Origin: Ruegeria sp. R14_0
GTDB taxonomy: Bacteria > Pseudomonadota > Alphaproteobacteria > Rhodobacterales > Rhodobacteraceae
Direction of reading: 5' to 3'
DNA length: 64,000 bases
Assembly (NCBI RefSeq): GCF_017743975.1
Contig: NZ_JAGHRC010000001.1
Span: forward strand, 124,001-188,000
The notes beneath the pieces were generated by a model. It ran no database searches and was not told the origin of the DNA. It saw only the letters and a program-made list of their open reading frames with translations. Shown here in pieces: positions 19,084-30,641 of the stretch (positions are counted from its first letter, which is position 1; each line of letters starts with the position of its first letter). Position numbers and translations under genes: made by a program.

Positions 19084-19094
19084 TCCAGGTACGT

Positions 19095-20801
19095 TCACGA
19101 TCTGGACGAGGTGCTGCGTTTGTATGCGTCCAGCAAGTCTTCGCCGGTGTGGAAGAAGGCGTCTGGGCCGACCAAGCCAGTCACCCCGTACCTGTCCAGC
19201 TCTGACCGCACATGCGGCTCGACCATTAGGAAGACCAGCTTGATGTTCTTGTCCTGCAGCATTTTCAGAACGTTGCGCAGCGTATAACCGGCGGTGAAAT
19301 CGACATCATCAATGGCCGTTGCCTCGATGCAGAACCACTGAACCGGGGTCTCTTGGTCTTTCGTAAGTTCTGCGATCTCATCCGAAAGTCGCTGCGTGTT
19401 GGCGTAGTACAGGCTGTGTGAAAAGCGATAGATCACAAGGCCGGGTTCGAACTGGTTCGGGCTTGGAACTGGCTTGGAGCGCCAACCGCCATCTGCAGTT
19501 TTGACGATCACTGCGTTTTTTGGGCGGTATCCACGGCGCGTGTGGTCGATCAGGGACAGGACCATGGCAAAGATGATGCCTTGTTCGACGCCGACAAAAA
19601 CGACAACAGCTGCCGTGGCCACAGCGATCCAGAATTCGGACCGCGCCTGTTTGTAGATGGCGGTCAGGCCCTTCAGGTCGATCAGCTTCAGACCGATCAG
19701 GAAGACGACCGCCGACAAGGCCGCGTTTGGCAGATAGGCTAAGGGACCTGTCAGGAACAGAATGACCACCAGTACAATCGCGACGGTTGTCAGCTGGGCG
19801 ATCTGGCTGCGCCCGCCTGCGCTGGCCACCATCTCGGTTTTTGTCGGGCTGCCATTGACAACAAAGGTGCCAGAGAATGCAGCGCCAAGATTGGCCAGAC
19901 CCAACCCAACGAGGTCGGTATTCTCGCTGAACTTCTCATCATATCGGGCTGCGTATGCGCGCGAGGTTGCAGCGCTTTGGGCCAGGATCACGACAAAGAT
20001 CGATAACGCTGTTGGCAGCAATTGTTTGAATAAATTCCAACTCCAATCAACATCGGGGATCGACAGGGCGGGCAAGCCGCTGGGAACTGGGCCCAGAACC
20101 GCGATGCCGGACGCGCTGAACGCAAAGGCCCAGCTGCACAGGATAACACCCAGTATGGCAAACAGGGGGCCTGGGAGTTTTGGTGATAGCCTTCTGCACC
20201 CGACCACCACCAAAAGGACCGCCAGTGACACGCCCAGCGTAGGCCAACTGGTCTGGCCGATGTTTTGAAGTGTTGCCTGCAGCTTGGCAATTGTTCCGTG
20301 CCCATCGCTTTGGATGCCGAGCAGGCCGGGGATTTCTCCGGTCGCGACCTGAATTCCGACACCTGTCAGAAACCCCACTAGTACGGTCCGCGACAGGAAA
20401 TCTGCCAGAAACCCAAGCCCGATGACCCGCGCAGCAAGCAGCAGGACCGCTGCCATCAGCGCCAACAGGGATGCCAGCGCCAGATACTCGGACGATCCCG
20501 ACACCGCCATCCCAGCGAGGGCCGAAGCGGTGATCGCCGCTGTGGCGGAATCCGCACCCACCACCAGATGCCGGGACGATCCGAACAGGGCGAACAGGGC
20601 CATGGGGATCAGGATCGTGTACAGGCCCGTCACAACCGGCGTACCTGCGATCTTCGTGTATCCCATGACTTCGGGGATCGCGAGGCAGGCAAAGGTAAGA
20701 CCCGCCAGAACCTCGGCGGGAAAAACCGCTCGGTTGAATGGCAGAACGCCTTGAAGGAGCGGAAACGGGCGCTTCCTTTCTTCCTTTTGTGGCTTAGCCA
20801 T
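19095..20801 (-). CDS. SulP/SLC26 family anion transporter with STAS domain
   Basis: Inner-membrane transporter of sulfate, bicarbonate or a related anion. The start at 20801 is fixed by AGGAG upstream and the normal N terminus: a short basic tail then GVLPFNRAVFPAEVLAGLTF. The SulP signature region AIPEVMGYTKIAGTPVVTGL (near residues 41-60) and about eleven membrane segments follow, with a C-terminal STAS domain (about residues 440-560). Length 568 aa is typical. The reading frame stays open 600 bases further upstream, but that part is antisense to ybgC and is not coding. The exact substrate is unknown. Confidence 0.9.
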   Translation of the reverse strand: MAKPQKEERKRPFPLLQGVLPFNRAVFPAEVLAGLTFACLAIPEVMGYTKIAGTPVVTGLYTILIPMALFALFGSSRHLVVGADSATAAITASALAGMAVSGSSEYLALASLLALMAAVLLLAARVIGLGFLADFLSRTVLVGFLTGVGIQVATGEIPGLLGIQSDGHGTIAKLQATLQNIGQTSWPTLGVSLAVLLVVVGCRRLSPKLPGPLFAILGVILCSWAFAFSASGIAVLGPVPSGLPALSIPDVDWSWNLFKQLLPTALSIFVVILAQSAATSRAYAARYDEKFSENTDLVGLGLANLGAAFSGTFVVNGSPTKTEMVASAGGRSQIAQLTTVAIVLVVILFLTGPLAYLPNAALSAVVFLIGLKLIDLKGLTAIYKQARSEFWIAVATAAVVVFVGVEQGIIFAMVLSLIDHTRRGYRPKNAVIVKTADGGWRSKPVPSPNQFEPGLVIYRFSHSLYYANTQRLSDEIAELTKDQETPVQWFCIEATAIDDVDFTAGYTLRNVLKMLQDKNIKLVFLMVEPHVRSELDRYGVTGLVGPDAFFHTGEDLLDAYKRSTSSRS

Positions 20802-21002
20802 TGAAACTCCTGTCGGATTCACGCGGGTTGTCGGAAAGACTAGACGGCAAATCGTTGAAATTCGACACTTAACAGCCGGGGTCATGCAAAATGCCCCCGC
20901 GAAGGGATTGCAGGACCGACGCCAACAAGGCATCTGTTTGTCAGAAGGACTTGCCAAGCGCCGGATCTGAAGGCGCTCAAATGAAAGACCGGACCCGAGA
21001 CA

Positions 21003-21410
21003 ATGGCCAGCACCGCGGACGCGCCCCACAAGCACATCTTTCCGATCCGGGTCTATTACGAAGACACGGATATGGGTGGGGTGGTCTATCACGCGAACTA
21101 CCTGAAATACATCGAACGCGCGCGGTCCGACTATGTGCGCGGTCTGGGCAATGATCAGAATGCCATGCGCGATGGTGGGATCGTTTGGGTCATCCGAAGG
21201 ATTGAGGCCGAGTATCTGACGCCAGCAAAATTCGATGACGAGCTGATCGTTGAATCCTGGGTGTCGTCCATTTCGGGCGTGCGGCTGACAATGGGGCAGC
21301 TGGTCAAACGTGGAGAGACCGAGGTTTTCCGTGCTTCGGTGACCGCCGTCTGCATGAACCAAGAGGGCAGACCGGTGCGCCTTCCGGCAGAGATTCGCGC
21401 ATTGATGTAA
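21003..21410 (+). CDS. ybgC: Tol-Pal system-associated acyl-CoA thioesterase YbgC
   Basis: Hot-dog-fold thioesterase of 135 aa, first gene of the tol-pal cluster. The 4-hydroxybenzoyl-CoA thioesterase motif YYEDTDMGGVVYHANYLKYI (about residues 18-37) contains the catalytic aspartate. Members hydrolyse short acyl-CoA or acyl-ACP thioesters and may interact with phospholipid enzymes; their tie to Tol-Pal is mainly genomic. The Shine-Dalgarno site is weak. It is followed after 111 bases by tolQ. Confidence 0.93.
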   Translation: MASTADAPHKHIFPIRVYYEDTDMGGVVYHANYLKYIERARSDYVRGLGNDQNAMRDGGIVWVIRRIEAEYLTPAKFDDELIVESWVSSISGVRLTMGQLVKRGETEVFRASVTAVCMNQEGRPVRLPAEIRALM

Positions 21411-21521
21411 CAATTTGTGGGTCTGGGGTGGTTATGTTGGCTTTTCGTGACCAACTGCGTTAGCGTTTGGCAAAACAAGGCCAAATAAACGGCCCTCAGG
21501 CAAAAAACAAAGAGCAGGTTC

Positions 21522-22217
21522 ATGGAAGCTGAAACGCTGGCGCTGGCGCAGGAGATCGATTTCTCCATGTGGGGGCTGTATGCCCGCGCGACCTTTATCG
21601 TCAAACTGGTGATGTTGATGCTGATTGGCGCATCCATCTGGTCCTGGGCGATTATCATTCAGAAGCTGATCAATTACCGCGCCGCCCGCCGCGAGGCACA
21701 GGTGTTTGATGAGTCTTTCTGGTCCGGCAACCCGCTGGATGAGCTGTTCGAACAAATGGGCGCTCAACCTGATGGCAGTTCGGAAAAGATCTTTGCGGCC
21801 GGTATGATCGAGTGGCGCCGCTCTCATCGCACAGATGGTGGGCTGATCGCTGGGGCGACAGCGCGGATTGACCGCTCGATGGATGTGGCAATCGCGAAAG
21901 AGGCTGAGGGGCTGCAAAAAGGTCTGTCTATTCTGGCCACTGTCGGCTCGACCGCGCCGTTTATCGGGTTGTTCGGTACCGTCTGGGGTATCATGAACGC
22001 CTTTATAGAGATTGCCGAGCAGCAGAACACCAACCTGGCTGTTGTGGCACCCGGTATTGCCGAAGCTCTGCTGGCCACGGGTCTGGGCCTGTTGGCCGCG
22101 ATCCCGGCGGTGATTTTCTACAATAAGCTCAGCGCGGACAGTGACCGGATCGTTGGCGGCTATGAGGCTTTTGCCGACGAATTCGCCACCATCCTGTCAC
22201 GCCAGTTGGACGGCTAA
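21522..22217 (+). CDS. tolQ: Tol-Pal system proton-channel subunit TolQ
   Basis: MotA/ExbB family subunit that, with TolR, uses the proton gradient to energise TolA. The 231-aa protein has three membrane segments: near residues 25-45 (IVKLVMLMLIGASIWSWAII) and two in the C-terminal half (VGSTAPFIGLFGTVWGIMNA and LLATGLGLLAAIPAVIFYN). AGAGCAGG precedes the ATG. The tolR start follows its stop by a single base. Confidence 0.96.
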   Translation: MEAETLALAQEIDFSMWGLYARATFIVKLVMLMLIGASIWSWAIIIQKLINYRAARREAQVFDESFWSGNPLDELFEQMGAQPDGSSEKIFAAGMIEWRRSHRTDGGLIAGATARIDRSMDVAIAKEAEGLQKGLSILATVGSTAPFIGLFGTVWGIMNAFIEIAEQQNTNLAVVAPGIAEALLATGLGLLAAIPAVIFYNKLSADSDRIVGGYEAFADEFATILSRQLDG

Positions 22218-22218
22218 A

Positions 22219-22695
22219 ATGGGCGCGGCGGTTCAGCAGAATGGAGGCGGAAACGGACGCAGGCGCGGGCGTCGCCGCGGTCGGGCGCAGCCCATGGCCG
22301 AAATCAACGTGACGCCGTTTGTGGATGTTATGCTGGTGTTGCTGATCATCTTTATGGTGGCTGCGCCGTTGCTGACTGTTGGTGTGCCGGTGGATCTGCC
22401 CAAGACCGCTGCAAGTGCGTTGCCAGGCGATAACGAAGAGCCACTGACAGTGACAATGACCGCGGATGGACGGGTTCAAATCCAGACGACGGACGTGGCG
22501 CGCGAAGAGTTGATTGGTAAATTGCGTGCCATTGCGTCAGAGCGGAGTAGTGACCGCGTGTTCCTGCGGGCCGATGGTGCGATCCCCTACGCGCAGGTGA
22601 TGCAGGTTATGGGCGCGCTGAATGCGGGTGGGTTTTCCAATGTGGGGCTTGTGACCGATACCGGCGGCCCCGCGCTGGACGAAGGTGGAGAGTGA
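22219..22695 (+). CDS. tolR: Tol-Pal system protein TolR
   Basis: ExbD family subunit, 158 aa. A basic, Gly/Arg-rich cytoplasmic tail (GRRRGRRRGRAQ) precedes the single membrane helix, which carries the proton-pathway aspartate in NVTPFVDVMLVLLIIFMV near residue 36. The rest is periplasmic. I start at the ATG at 22219, 1 base after the tolQ stop, rather than at an internal in-frame ATG overlapping tolQ. Confidence 0.95.
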   Translation: MGAAVQQNGGGNGRRRGRRRGRAQPMAEINVTPFVDVMLVLLIIFMVAAPLLTVGVPVDLPKTAASALPGDNEEPLTVTMTADGRVQIQTTDVAREELIGKLRAIASERSSDRVFLRADGAIPYAQVMQVMGALNAGGFSNVGLVTDTGGPALDEGGE

Positions 22696-22704
22696 GGCCG
22701 CGCG

Positions 22705-23805
22705 GTGGATACCGGCACCAAGATCTCAGCAATAGCCCATGTCAGTTTGATTTCCTGGGCTCTGTTTGGCGGAACCTTCCGGTCCGAACCCTTGCCTATG
22801 CCTGTTCAGGATGTCTCGGTCATTTCGGCCGAGCAGTTTGCGGCAATGACCGCACGGCGTGAAGCCCCCGAAGTGCCGACGCCTGCAGCCCTGCAGCAAC
22901 CTGAAGCGCCTGCCGAAGACGTCCCTGCGCCCGATCCGGTCGAGGACGAGCAACCGACCCCCGAGATTTCTGAACCAACCGAGCCAGAGCCAGAGCTTCA
23001 GCCTGAGCCGTTGGCCCCGCCGCCTGAACCGATTGAGATCGAACAGCCCCCTGAATTAGAGGCGCCTGAACCCGAAGCCACCCTCCTGCCCGTGCCGCCA
23101 GGTCCCGAGGCGCAGCCGCGCCCTGCAGATAAGGTCGCGCCTGAACCTGTCGCGCCGCCACCGCCAGAGGCTGCACCGGACGACATCGAAACTCCGGCCG
23201 TATCGCTGGATGAGGGGGCCGAGACCCAACAAGAGCAGCAGGACCAGACCGCGCCGGAAGAGGCCACCGATGAAATCGTGACCGAGGCGGAAGAGACCAA
23301 GGAATACGCACCGCGCAGTTCTCCTCGCCCGCCAGTGCGCCCGAGCCGACCGACACCACCAGCAGAGCCCGAAGTGGCCGAGGTGGAAGAGCCGACGCCG
23401 ACGCAGCCCGAATCCAACAATGAGGCTGCTATTGAAGATGCGCTGACCGAAGCTCTGGCGCAGGGCAATGAGCCGTCCGGCCCACCTCTGACCGCAGGCG
23501 AAAAGGACGCCATGCGGCTGGCCGTGTCCAAGTGCTGGAACGTCGGATCATTGTCCACTGACGCCTTGCAAACGGTTGTGGTGGTTGGCTTCTCGCTGAC
23601 CCCCGACGGCAAAGTAATTGGCGGCAGCCTGCGTATGCTCGACAGTTCCGGTGGGACTGCAACGTCGGCCAACCAGGCCTATGAGGCCGCACGGCGAGCG
23701 ATTTTGCGCTGTGGGGCCAAAGGATACACCCTGCCTACTGACAAATACGATCAATGGCGGGATATTGAGATTACATTCAATCCCGAGAGGATGCGGATCA
23801 AATGA
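22705..23805 (+). CDS. tolA: Cell envelope protein TolA
   Basis: A 366-aa protein with one N-terminal membrane helix ([19 protein letters not shown]), a long Pro/Glu-rich periplasmic domain (about residues 45-250, many PEP/EPE runs), and a C-terminal TonB/TolA-like domain of about 110 residues (from [18 protein letters not shown]) with two cysteines. The middle domain is proline-rich rather than the alanine/lysine helix of enterobacterial TolA, as is usual in this group. Start is GTG, 9 bases after tolR; the stop overlaps tolB by 4 bases. Confidence 0.93.
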   Translation: MDTGTKISAIAHVSLISWALFGGTFRSEPLPMPVQDVSVISAEQFAAMTARREAPEVPTPAALQQPEAPAEDVPAPDPVEDEQPTPEISEPTEPEPELQPEPLAPPPEPIEIEQPPELEAPEPEATLLPVPPGPEAQPRPADKVAPEPVAPPPPEAAPDDIETPAVSLDEGAETQQEQQDQTAPEEATDEIVTEAEETKEYAPRSSPRPPVRPSRPTPPAEPEVAEVEEPTPTQPESNNEAAIEDALTEALAQGNEPSGPPLTAGEKDAMRLAVSKCWNVGSLSTDALQTVVVVGFSLTPDGKVIGGSLRMLDSSGGTATSANQAYEAARRAILRCGAKGYTLPTDKYDQWRDIEITFNPERMRIK

Positions 23806-25121
23806 TGAGACTTCTGACCAGCCTGTTGCTTGGCCTGACCCTACTGGCAGCGCCGGTGCACGCCCAAAACGGACCGTTGCGTCTGGAACTGGATCAGGGG
23901 ATCATCGAGCCCTTGCCGTTTGCGGTGCCGAACTTCGTGCCCAACGGTCAGGCAGCAACGCAATACGCCAATGACATCTCACGCGTAATCGCAGCGGATC
24001 TGACCGGCACCGGATTGTTCCGCGAAATCTCGTCGGATGCATTTATCAGCCGGGTCAGCAGCTTTGACGCTCCTGTGCAGTTTGCAGACTGGAAAGCCAT
24101 CAATGCCGAGGCTCTGGTGACCGGGGCCGTGAGCGTTTCTGGCAAGCGGCTGACTGTTCAGTTTCGGGTCTGGGACGTATTCTCAGGGCAGGAGCTGGGC
24201 AATGGTCTGCAGTTTTCCGGCACGACCGAAGGTTGGCGGCGCATGGCGCATAAAGTGGCCGATCAGGTCTATAGCCGGGTGACGGGCGAAGGCGGGTATT
24301 TCGACAGCCGCGTTGCATTCGTTTCGGAAAGCGGTCCCAAGGATCAGCGTCAGAAACGTCTGGCGATCATGGATTATGACGGCGCGAATGTTCAGTACCT
24401 GACCGACAGCTCGGCCATTGTTCTGGCTCCGCGTTTTTCGCCGACCGGTGATCGCTTGCTTTATACCAGTTACGAGACCGGCCAGCCGCGGATCTATGTT
24501 CTGGACGTCGACCGCGTGCGGCGGACCGAATTGAATACGCAGGGCGGCACCATGAGCTTTTCGCCGCGCTTTTCGCCGGATGGTCGATCAATCGTCTATT
24601 CGTTGATTGAAGGCGGCAATACAGACCTGTGGAAGATGGATCTGGCCTCAGGTCAAAGCGTACGCCTTACAAACACACCCGCGATCGAAACCGCCCCCAG
24701 CTATTCGCCGGACGGTTCGCAGATCGTGTTCGAAAGTGACCGCTCGGGCACGCCGCAGCTGTATATCATGCCCGCGAACGGGGGTGAGGCGACGCGGATC
24801 AGCTTTGGCGCAGGCCGCTATGGCACACCGGTCTGGTCCCCGCGCGGCGATCTGATCGCGTTCACCAAGCAGAACAAAGGCCGGTTCCATATCGGCGTTA
24901 TGCGCACCGATGGCAGCGAGGAACGCCTGCTGACCTCGTCCTTCCTGGATGAAGGGCCGACCTGGTCACCCAACGGGCGCGTTATCATGTTCACCCGCGA
25001 AACGCAGGGGGCAAGCGGTCGGGCAACACTGTATTCGGTTGATATCTCGGGTCGTAACCTACGCCCGGTGCGGACGCCGGACGGCGGCAGTGACCCATCC
25101 TGGGGGCCGCTGCAGAATTGA
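23802..25121 (+). CDS. tolB: Tol-Pal system beta-propeller protein TolB
   Basis: Periplasmic protein of 439 aa. It has a signal peptide ([18 protein letters not shown], cleaved near residue 22), an N-terminal TolB domain (to about residue 160) and a six-bladed propeller whose WD40-like blades repeat the pattern [25 protein letters not shown] and [10 protein letters not shown]. It binds Pal and is released by TolA. ATGA overlap with tolA; 89 bases before pal, which may hold a secondary promoter. Confidence 0.97.
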   Translation: MMRLLTSLLLGLTLLAAPVHAQNGPLRLELDQGIIEPLPFAVPNFVPNGQAATQYANDISRVIAADLTGTGLFREISSDAFISRVSSFDAPVQFADWKAINAEALVTGAVSVSGKRLTVQFRVWDVFSGQELGNGLQFSGTTEGWRRMAHKVADQVYSRVTGEGGYFDSRVAFVSESGPKDQRQKRLAIMDYDGANVQYLTDSSAIVLAPRFSPTGDRLLYTSYETGQPRIYVLDVDRVRRTELNTQGGTMSFSPRFSPDGRSIVYSLIEGGNTDLWKMDLASGQSVRLTNTPAIETAPSYSPDGSQIVFESDRSGTPQLYIMPANGGEATRISFGAGRYGTPVWSPRGDLIAFTKQNKGRFHIGVMRTDGSEERLLTSSFLDEGPTWSPNGRVIMFTRETQGASGRATLYSVDISGRNLRPVRTPDGGSDPSWGPLQN

Positions 25122-25210
25122 TCGGGGCAGGGGGTTGGAAAAGTTCACAATTTTCCTGCACTGTGATAACGAAGACGGCAATAAAGCGATAAAACCACGA
25201 GGCACCTGAA

Positions 25211-25714
25211 ATGAATGTATTGGGCAAAGTCATAGCATTGGGCGCGCTGGGCGTAATGGCCGCCTGCACCAACAATGATCCGTCGGCGCTGGGCGGCGGC
25301 GCGGGCGGAAACGGCTCGATCGTGCCGGGTTCGCCCAGCGATCCGCGATCGCCCGCGTATTTCCAGCAAACCGTCGGTGACCGCGTGTTGTTTGCGGTGG
25401 ATCAGTCGACCCTCAGCCCGCAAGCTCAGACGGTTCTGCAGGGACAGGCGGATTGGCTGCTGGCCAACCCGGATTTCGTGGCAACCATCGAAGGCCACGC
25501 CGACGAGCAGGGCACCCGCGAATACAACCTCGGCCTTGGGGCCAAGCGGGCGAATGCAGCGCGGGAGTTTCTGATTTCGCGTGGTGTTGCGGGCAACCGA
25601 CTGACCACCGTCAGCTATGGTAAGGAACGCCCGATCGAGATTTGCAGCACCGAGGAATGCTATTCCAAAAACCGTCGCGCGGTGACGGTGCTGACCGGTT
25701 CAACTTTGGGGTAA
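25211..25714 (+). CDS. pal: Peptidoglycan-associated lipoprotein Pal
   Basis: Outer-membrane lipoprotein of 167 aa. The lipobox is LGVMAAC near residue 19, followed by a Gly-rich linker and an OmpA-C domain binding peptidoglycan (IEGHADEQGTREYNLGLGAK, about residues 97-116). It anchors the outer membrane to the wall and is a TolB partner. GAGG precedes the ATG, and cpoB begins 1 base after its stop. Confidence 0.97.
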   Translation: MNVLGKVIALGALGVMAACTNNDPSALGGGAGGNGSIVPGSPSDPRSPAYFQQTVGDRVLFAVDQSTLSPQAQTVLQGQADWLLANPDFVATIEGHADEQGTREYNLGLGAKRANAAREFLISRGVAGNRLTTVSYGKERPIEICSTEECYSKNRRAVTVLTGSTLG

Positions 25715-25715
25715 T

Positions 25716-26549
25716 ATGATGCGCGTTGCAGGATGGATTCTGGCAGCGGTCGTGGCGACCGCTGGCGTAGCAAATGCACAGGATCAGCAAACGCTGGCGG
25801 ATATTCGTCAGGAACTGACGGTTCTGCACGTTGAGATTCAACGTCTCAAGCGTGAGTTTTCGACCACCGGTTCGCCAGCCCCCAATCTGGCGGGCAGTTC
25901 CGTCCTGGAGCGTGTCGACGCCATCGAAGCCGAGCTGCAGCGCCTGACCCGTCAGACCGAACAGTTGAACCAACGGGTGCAGAACATCGTCACCGACGGG
26001 ACCAATCGCATCGGCGACCTTGAGTTCCGGCTGGTCGAGTTGGAGGGTGGCGATCTCAGCACTTTGGGCGAAACTTCGACCCTTGGCGGCGACAGCGACA
26101 TCGCGGCGGCTGCGCCAGCGACGATTGCACCGGCAGAACCTGCGCAGATCGAACAAGGTGAACTGGCCGTCGGTGAAAGAGCCGATTTTGACACCGCGTC
26201 GCAGGCCTTGGCGGATGGCAATTTTCAGGCCGCGGCCGAACAGTTCGCAACGTTCGAAACTTCTTATCCCGGCAGCCCGCTGGCCCCGGAAGCCAACCTC
26301 AAACGCGGGCAGGCGCTGGTGGGGCTGGGTGATACGCGTGAGGCTGCGCGGGCGTTCCTCGCCAGCTTTACCGGCGATTCTGAAGGCACATTTGCGCCCG
26401 AGGCACTGTTCGAATTGGGCTCGGCCCTCGGCCGTCTGGGACAAACCGATCAGGCCTGTATCACTCTAAGCGAGGTTGGTGTGCGGTTCCCGGGTTCGGC
26501 TTCGGCGACAAATGCCACGCAGGAAATGGCAAGCCTGGGCTGTTCTTGA
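25716..26549 (+). CDS. cpoB: Tol-Pal system protein CpoB (YbgF)
   Basis: Periplasmic coordinator of peptidoglycan synthesis and outer-membrane constriction. The 277-aa protein has a signal peptide ending GVANAQ near residue 22, an N-terminal trimerising coiled coil (LRQELTVLHVEIQRLKREF and VDAIEAELQRLTRQTEQLNQ, residues 30-100), an Ala/Pro-rich linker and a C-terminal TPR domain (about residues 155-275; FDTASQALADGNFQAAAEQF). The tilS start is embedded in its stop codon. Confidence 0.93.
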   Translation: MMRVAGWILAAVVATAGVANAQDQQTLADIRQELTVLHVEIQRLKREFSTTGSPAPNLAGSSVLERVDAIEAELQRLTRQTEQLNQRVQNIVTDGTNRIGDLEFRLVELEGGDLSTLGETSTLGGDSDIAAAAPATIAPAEPAQIEQGELAVGERADFDTASQALADGNFQAAAEQFATFETSYPGSPLAPEANLKRGQALVGLGDTREAARAFLASFTGDSEGTFAPEALFELGSALGRLGQTDQACITLSEVGVRFPGSASATNATQEMASLGCS

Positions 26550-27799
26550 CCGAACAGGCGGAAAGACTGCGCGCCAAGATTCGGGCGTGCTTACCCAAAA
26601 CCCTACCGGCGCGATTGGGCGTCGCCATCTCAGGCGGCGGTGACTCAGTCGCGTTGCTATTGCTGCTGAACGAGATCACCGCCAACGAACAGGTTACCCT
26701 GTTCGCCGCAACGGTCGATCATGGTCTGCGTCCCGAAGCAGCAGACGAAGCGGAACACGTTCGTACATTTGCCCAGCGTATGGGCATTCCGCACGACACG
26801 CTGGTTTGGACGGGTTGGGATGGCGGGGGCAACCTTCAGGACCAGGCGCGGCAGGCGCGGTATCGTTTGTTGACGGATTGGGCCCACGGCCATGGGATCA
26901 CTGCGGTTGCGCTTGGCCACACTGCCGATGATCAGGCCGAAACGTTTCTGATGCGGCTGGGCCGCGCCGCTGGCGTTACGGGGCTATCCGGTATGCCGAC
27001 GAAACGATTAAAGGGCGGGGTGGTACTTCTTAGACCCATGCTTGGCCTGACCCGACAAGACTTGCGCGCGTATTTGACGGAACGGGGGGTAGAGTGGATC
27101 GAAGACCCCTCGAATCACGATATTCGGTTCGACCGGATCAAGGCACGTGAGGCGCTTTCGGGCCTTCAGGACCTTGGGATCACGGCAAGTTCATTGGCAC
27201 GTGTAGCAGAAAACCTGACCCAAGCGCGCGAAGCTTTGGAGGTCTTTGCGCAGGAATCCGCCCGCAAGATGGCAAAAACTGTTGCTGGAAACGTCTGCTT
27301 GGATCGTGCCGCCTTTCAAATACTGCCTCAGGAAATCAAGCGCAGGCTGTTGGTCGGCAGCATCGCGTGGATCGCAGGGCAGGGGTATCCGCCCCGTCAG
27401 AGCGCGATCGAGCGCGCCTTGCGGTCTGTGGATGAGGGGACGGCAACCTCAATCGGTGGCTGTCTGCTGGTGCCTCACGGCAATAAGATGTGGATTTGCA
27501 GAGAGCTAAACGCCGTCCAAGGCAAAATCGCGCGCGCGGGTCAGTTGTGGGACGAACGTTGGATCGTGACCGGGCCGTTGGTCGCTGATGCACAAGTCCG
27601 ACCACTTGGCGAAGAGGGTTTGCCGCAGGTGCCAGACTGGCGAAATCTGGGTCAACCACGTCAGGTTTTGCTGGCCTCACCTGCTGTTTGGGTTGGTGAA
27701 ACGCTGATTGCGGCCCCAAATGCCGGTTTTTCCAACGGATGGCGGGCAGAATTGGCCCCAGACTGGCCTCAGTTCCACTCTTCTTTTTTATCGCATTGA
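26546..27799 (+). CDS. tilS: tRNA(Ile)-lysidine synthetase
   Basis: Modifies C34 of the CAU-anticodon tRNA-Ile to lysidine, so it reads AUA. The N-type ATP pyrophosphatase P-loop SGGGDS is at residues 29-34, followed by VDHGLRPEA, and LGHTADDQAETFLMRL near residue 127. The C-terminal half is poorly conserved, as in other TilS proteins. The start is TTG at 26546, overlapping the cpoB TGA by 4 bases, which suggests reduced, coupled translation. 417 aa is normal. Confidence 0.93.
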   Translation: MTEQAERLRAKIRACLPKTLPARLGVAISGGGDSVALLLLLNEITANEQVTLFAATVDHGLRPEAADEAEHVRTFAQRMGIPHDTLVWTGWDGGGNLQDQARQARYRLLTDWAHGHGITAVALGHTADDQAETFLMRLGRAAGVTGLSGMPTKRLKGGVVLLRPMLGLTRQDLRAYLTERGVEWIEDPSNHDIRFDRIKAREALSGLQDLGITASSLARVAENLTQAREALEVFAQESARKMAKTVAGNVCLDRAAFQILPQEIKRRLLVGSIAWIAGQGYPPRQSAIERALRSVDEGTATSIGGCLLVPHGNKMWICRELNAVQGKIARAGQLWDERWIVTGPLVADAQVRPLGEEGLPQVPDWRNLGQPRQVLLASPAVWVGETLIAAPNAGFSNGWRAELAPDWPQFHSSFLSH

Positions 27800-27834
27800 A
27801 CCTGCTTGAATCCTCTCTATTTTAAAGAGCAACC

Positions 27835-27854
27835 CGGCAGACCCCCATCTGCCG
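27835..27854 (+). repeat. Hairpin between tilS and ftsH
   Basis: A 7-bp perfect stem (27835-27841 with 27848-27854) with a 6-base loop lies 10 bases upstream of the ftsH ribosome-binding site. It is followed by AAATCTTTT, so it could be a weak terminator for tilS or a leader structure of ftsH. Confidence 0.45.
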
Positions 27855-27875
27855 AAATCTTTTGGGAGAATTTCC

Positions 27876-29792
<1,917 letters not shown>

Positions 29793-29799
29793 TCAAATC

Positions 29800-29831
29800 A
29801 GACCCGGGCTCAGTCCCGGGTCTTTTCTTTT
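29800..29831 (+). terminator. Rho-independent terminator of ftsH
   Basis: A 9-bp perfect stem (29800-29808 with 29815-29823) with a 6-base loop is followed by TTTCTTTT. It begins 7 bases after the ftsH stop and closes the tol-pal to ftsH gene run. Confidence 0.92.
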
Positions 29832-29900
29832 GTGCTTTTCATTTTGGCGGGTCTGACTTTTAGTACGGTTTTGACGGGCCGCGGTCGAAAGGGATTTCAA

Positions 29901-30476
29901 ATGCCGGTATTGCAAGAAACGGAATTCACGGGCGAAGTTGTTTGGCTGGGCCATGTGCCCGCGGGCGACACGATCCGGGCCCGGGCGGTCGATACTCTGG
30001 ATCTGGATTTTTCAGGGGACAAGGGCGAGCGGCACGAGGGGCTCAACCGGGCCTCTTGTGTCAGGGTCCGAAACCTGTACCCGGAAGGCACCGAAATCCG
30101 CAACGTGCGCCAATTGTCGGTCCTATCCGTCGAAGAGATGGACGCCACAGCCAAAGACATGGGTCTGGAACACTTGGACCCGTCGTTTCTGGGGGTCAGC
30201 ATCCTGCTGCGCGGCATCCCGGATTTCACGCATCTTCCTCCGTCCTCGCGCCTTCAGGTTCGTGACGGCGTCACGATCACAGTGGATATGGAGAACCGGC
30301 CTTGCGTCCTTCCCGGCCGCGAGATCGAGGCAGACCAACCGGGGTATGGAGCCGCGTTCAAGCCCGCCGCGCAAGGACGCAGGGGTGTAACGGCGTGGGT
30401 GGAACGCCCCGGACAATTGCGATTGGGCGACCGGATGACTCTGTTCGTGCCGGATCAACGAGCATGGGCCCCATAA
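29901..30476 (+). CDS. MOSC domain-containing protein
   Basis: A 191-aa cytoplasmic protein with the MOSC (molybdenum cofactor sulfurase C-terminal) domain, which includes the pattern GVSILLRGIPDF near residue 100 and the conserved cysteine in ENRPCVLPG near residue 135. Family members handle sulfur and molybdenum cofactor or detoxify N-hydroxylated compounds. I start at the ATG at 29901 (AAAGGGA upstream); an in-frame ATG at 29832 lies at the ftsH terminator. Nothing nearby identifies its substrate. Confidence 0.8.
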   Translation: MPVLQETEFTGEVVWLGHVPAGDTIRARAVDTLDLDFSGDKGERHEGLNRASCVRVRNLYPEGTEIRNVRQLSVLSVEEMDATAKDMGLEHLDPSFLGVSILLRGIPDFTHLPPSSRLQVRDGVTITVDMENRPCVLPGREIEADQPGYGAAFKPAAQGRRGVTAWVERPGQLRLGDRMTLFVPDQRAWAP

Positions 30477-30503
30477 ATGTCAAGTGTTTCCGATTTGAAA
30501 CTG

Positions 30504-30528
30504 GTGAAATGACGCTACGCCGTTTCAC
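30504..30528 (+). repeat. Imperfect hairpin in the fhs leader
   Basis: GTGAAA at 30504-30509 pairs with TTTCAC at 30523-30528, and the pairing continues inward through four further pairs with one mismatch. It lies 114 bases upstream of the fhs start. It could be an operator or part of a leader RNA; I cannot match it to a known riboswitch by eye. Confidence 0.35.
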
Positions 30529-30641
30529 GGCATGATTATGTCGGAATCTCTATCCATCGCGATTGTGCACAACGGTATGGATTGACCAGCACCGGCCTAG
30601 CTGTGCCGATTTGCAAGGAATTCAACCAGGGATCTTGCCCA

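Noticed and set aside
20802..21413. Upstream extension of the sulP frame
   Set aside because: It lies antisense to ybgC and has no SulP-like content; the AGGAG site at the ATG at 20801 fixes the start.
27796..27850. Possible heat-shock (RpoH) promoter upstream of ftsH
   Set aside because: CTTGAA and CCCATCT are both present but are about 34 bases apart, much too far for RpoH spacing.
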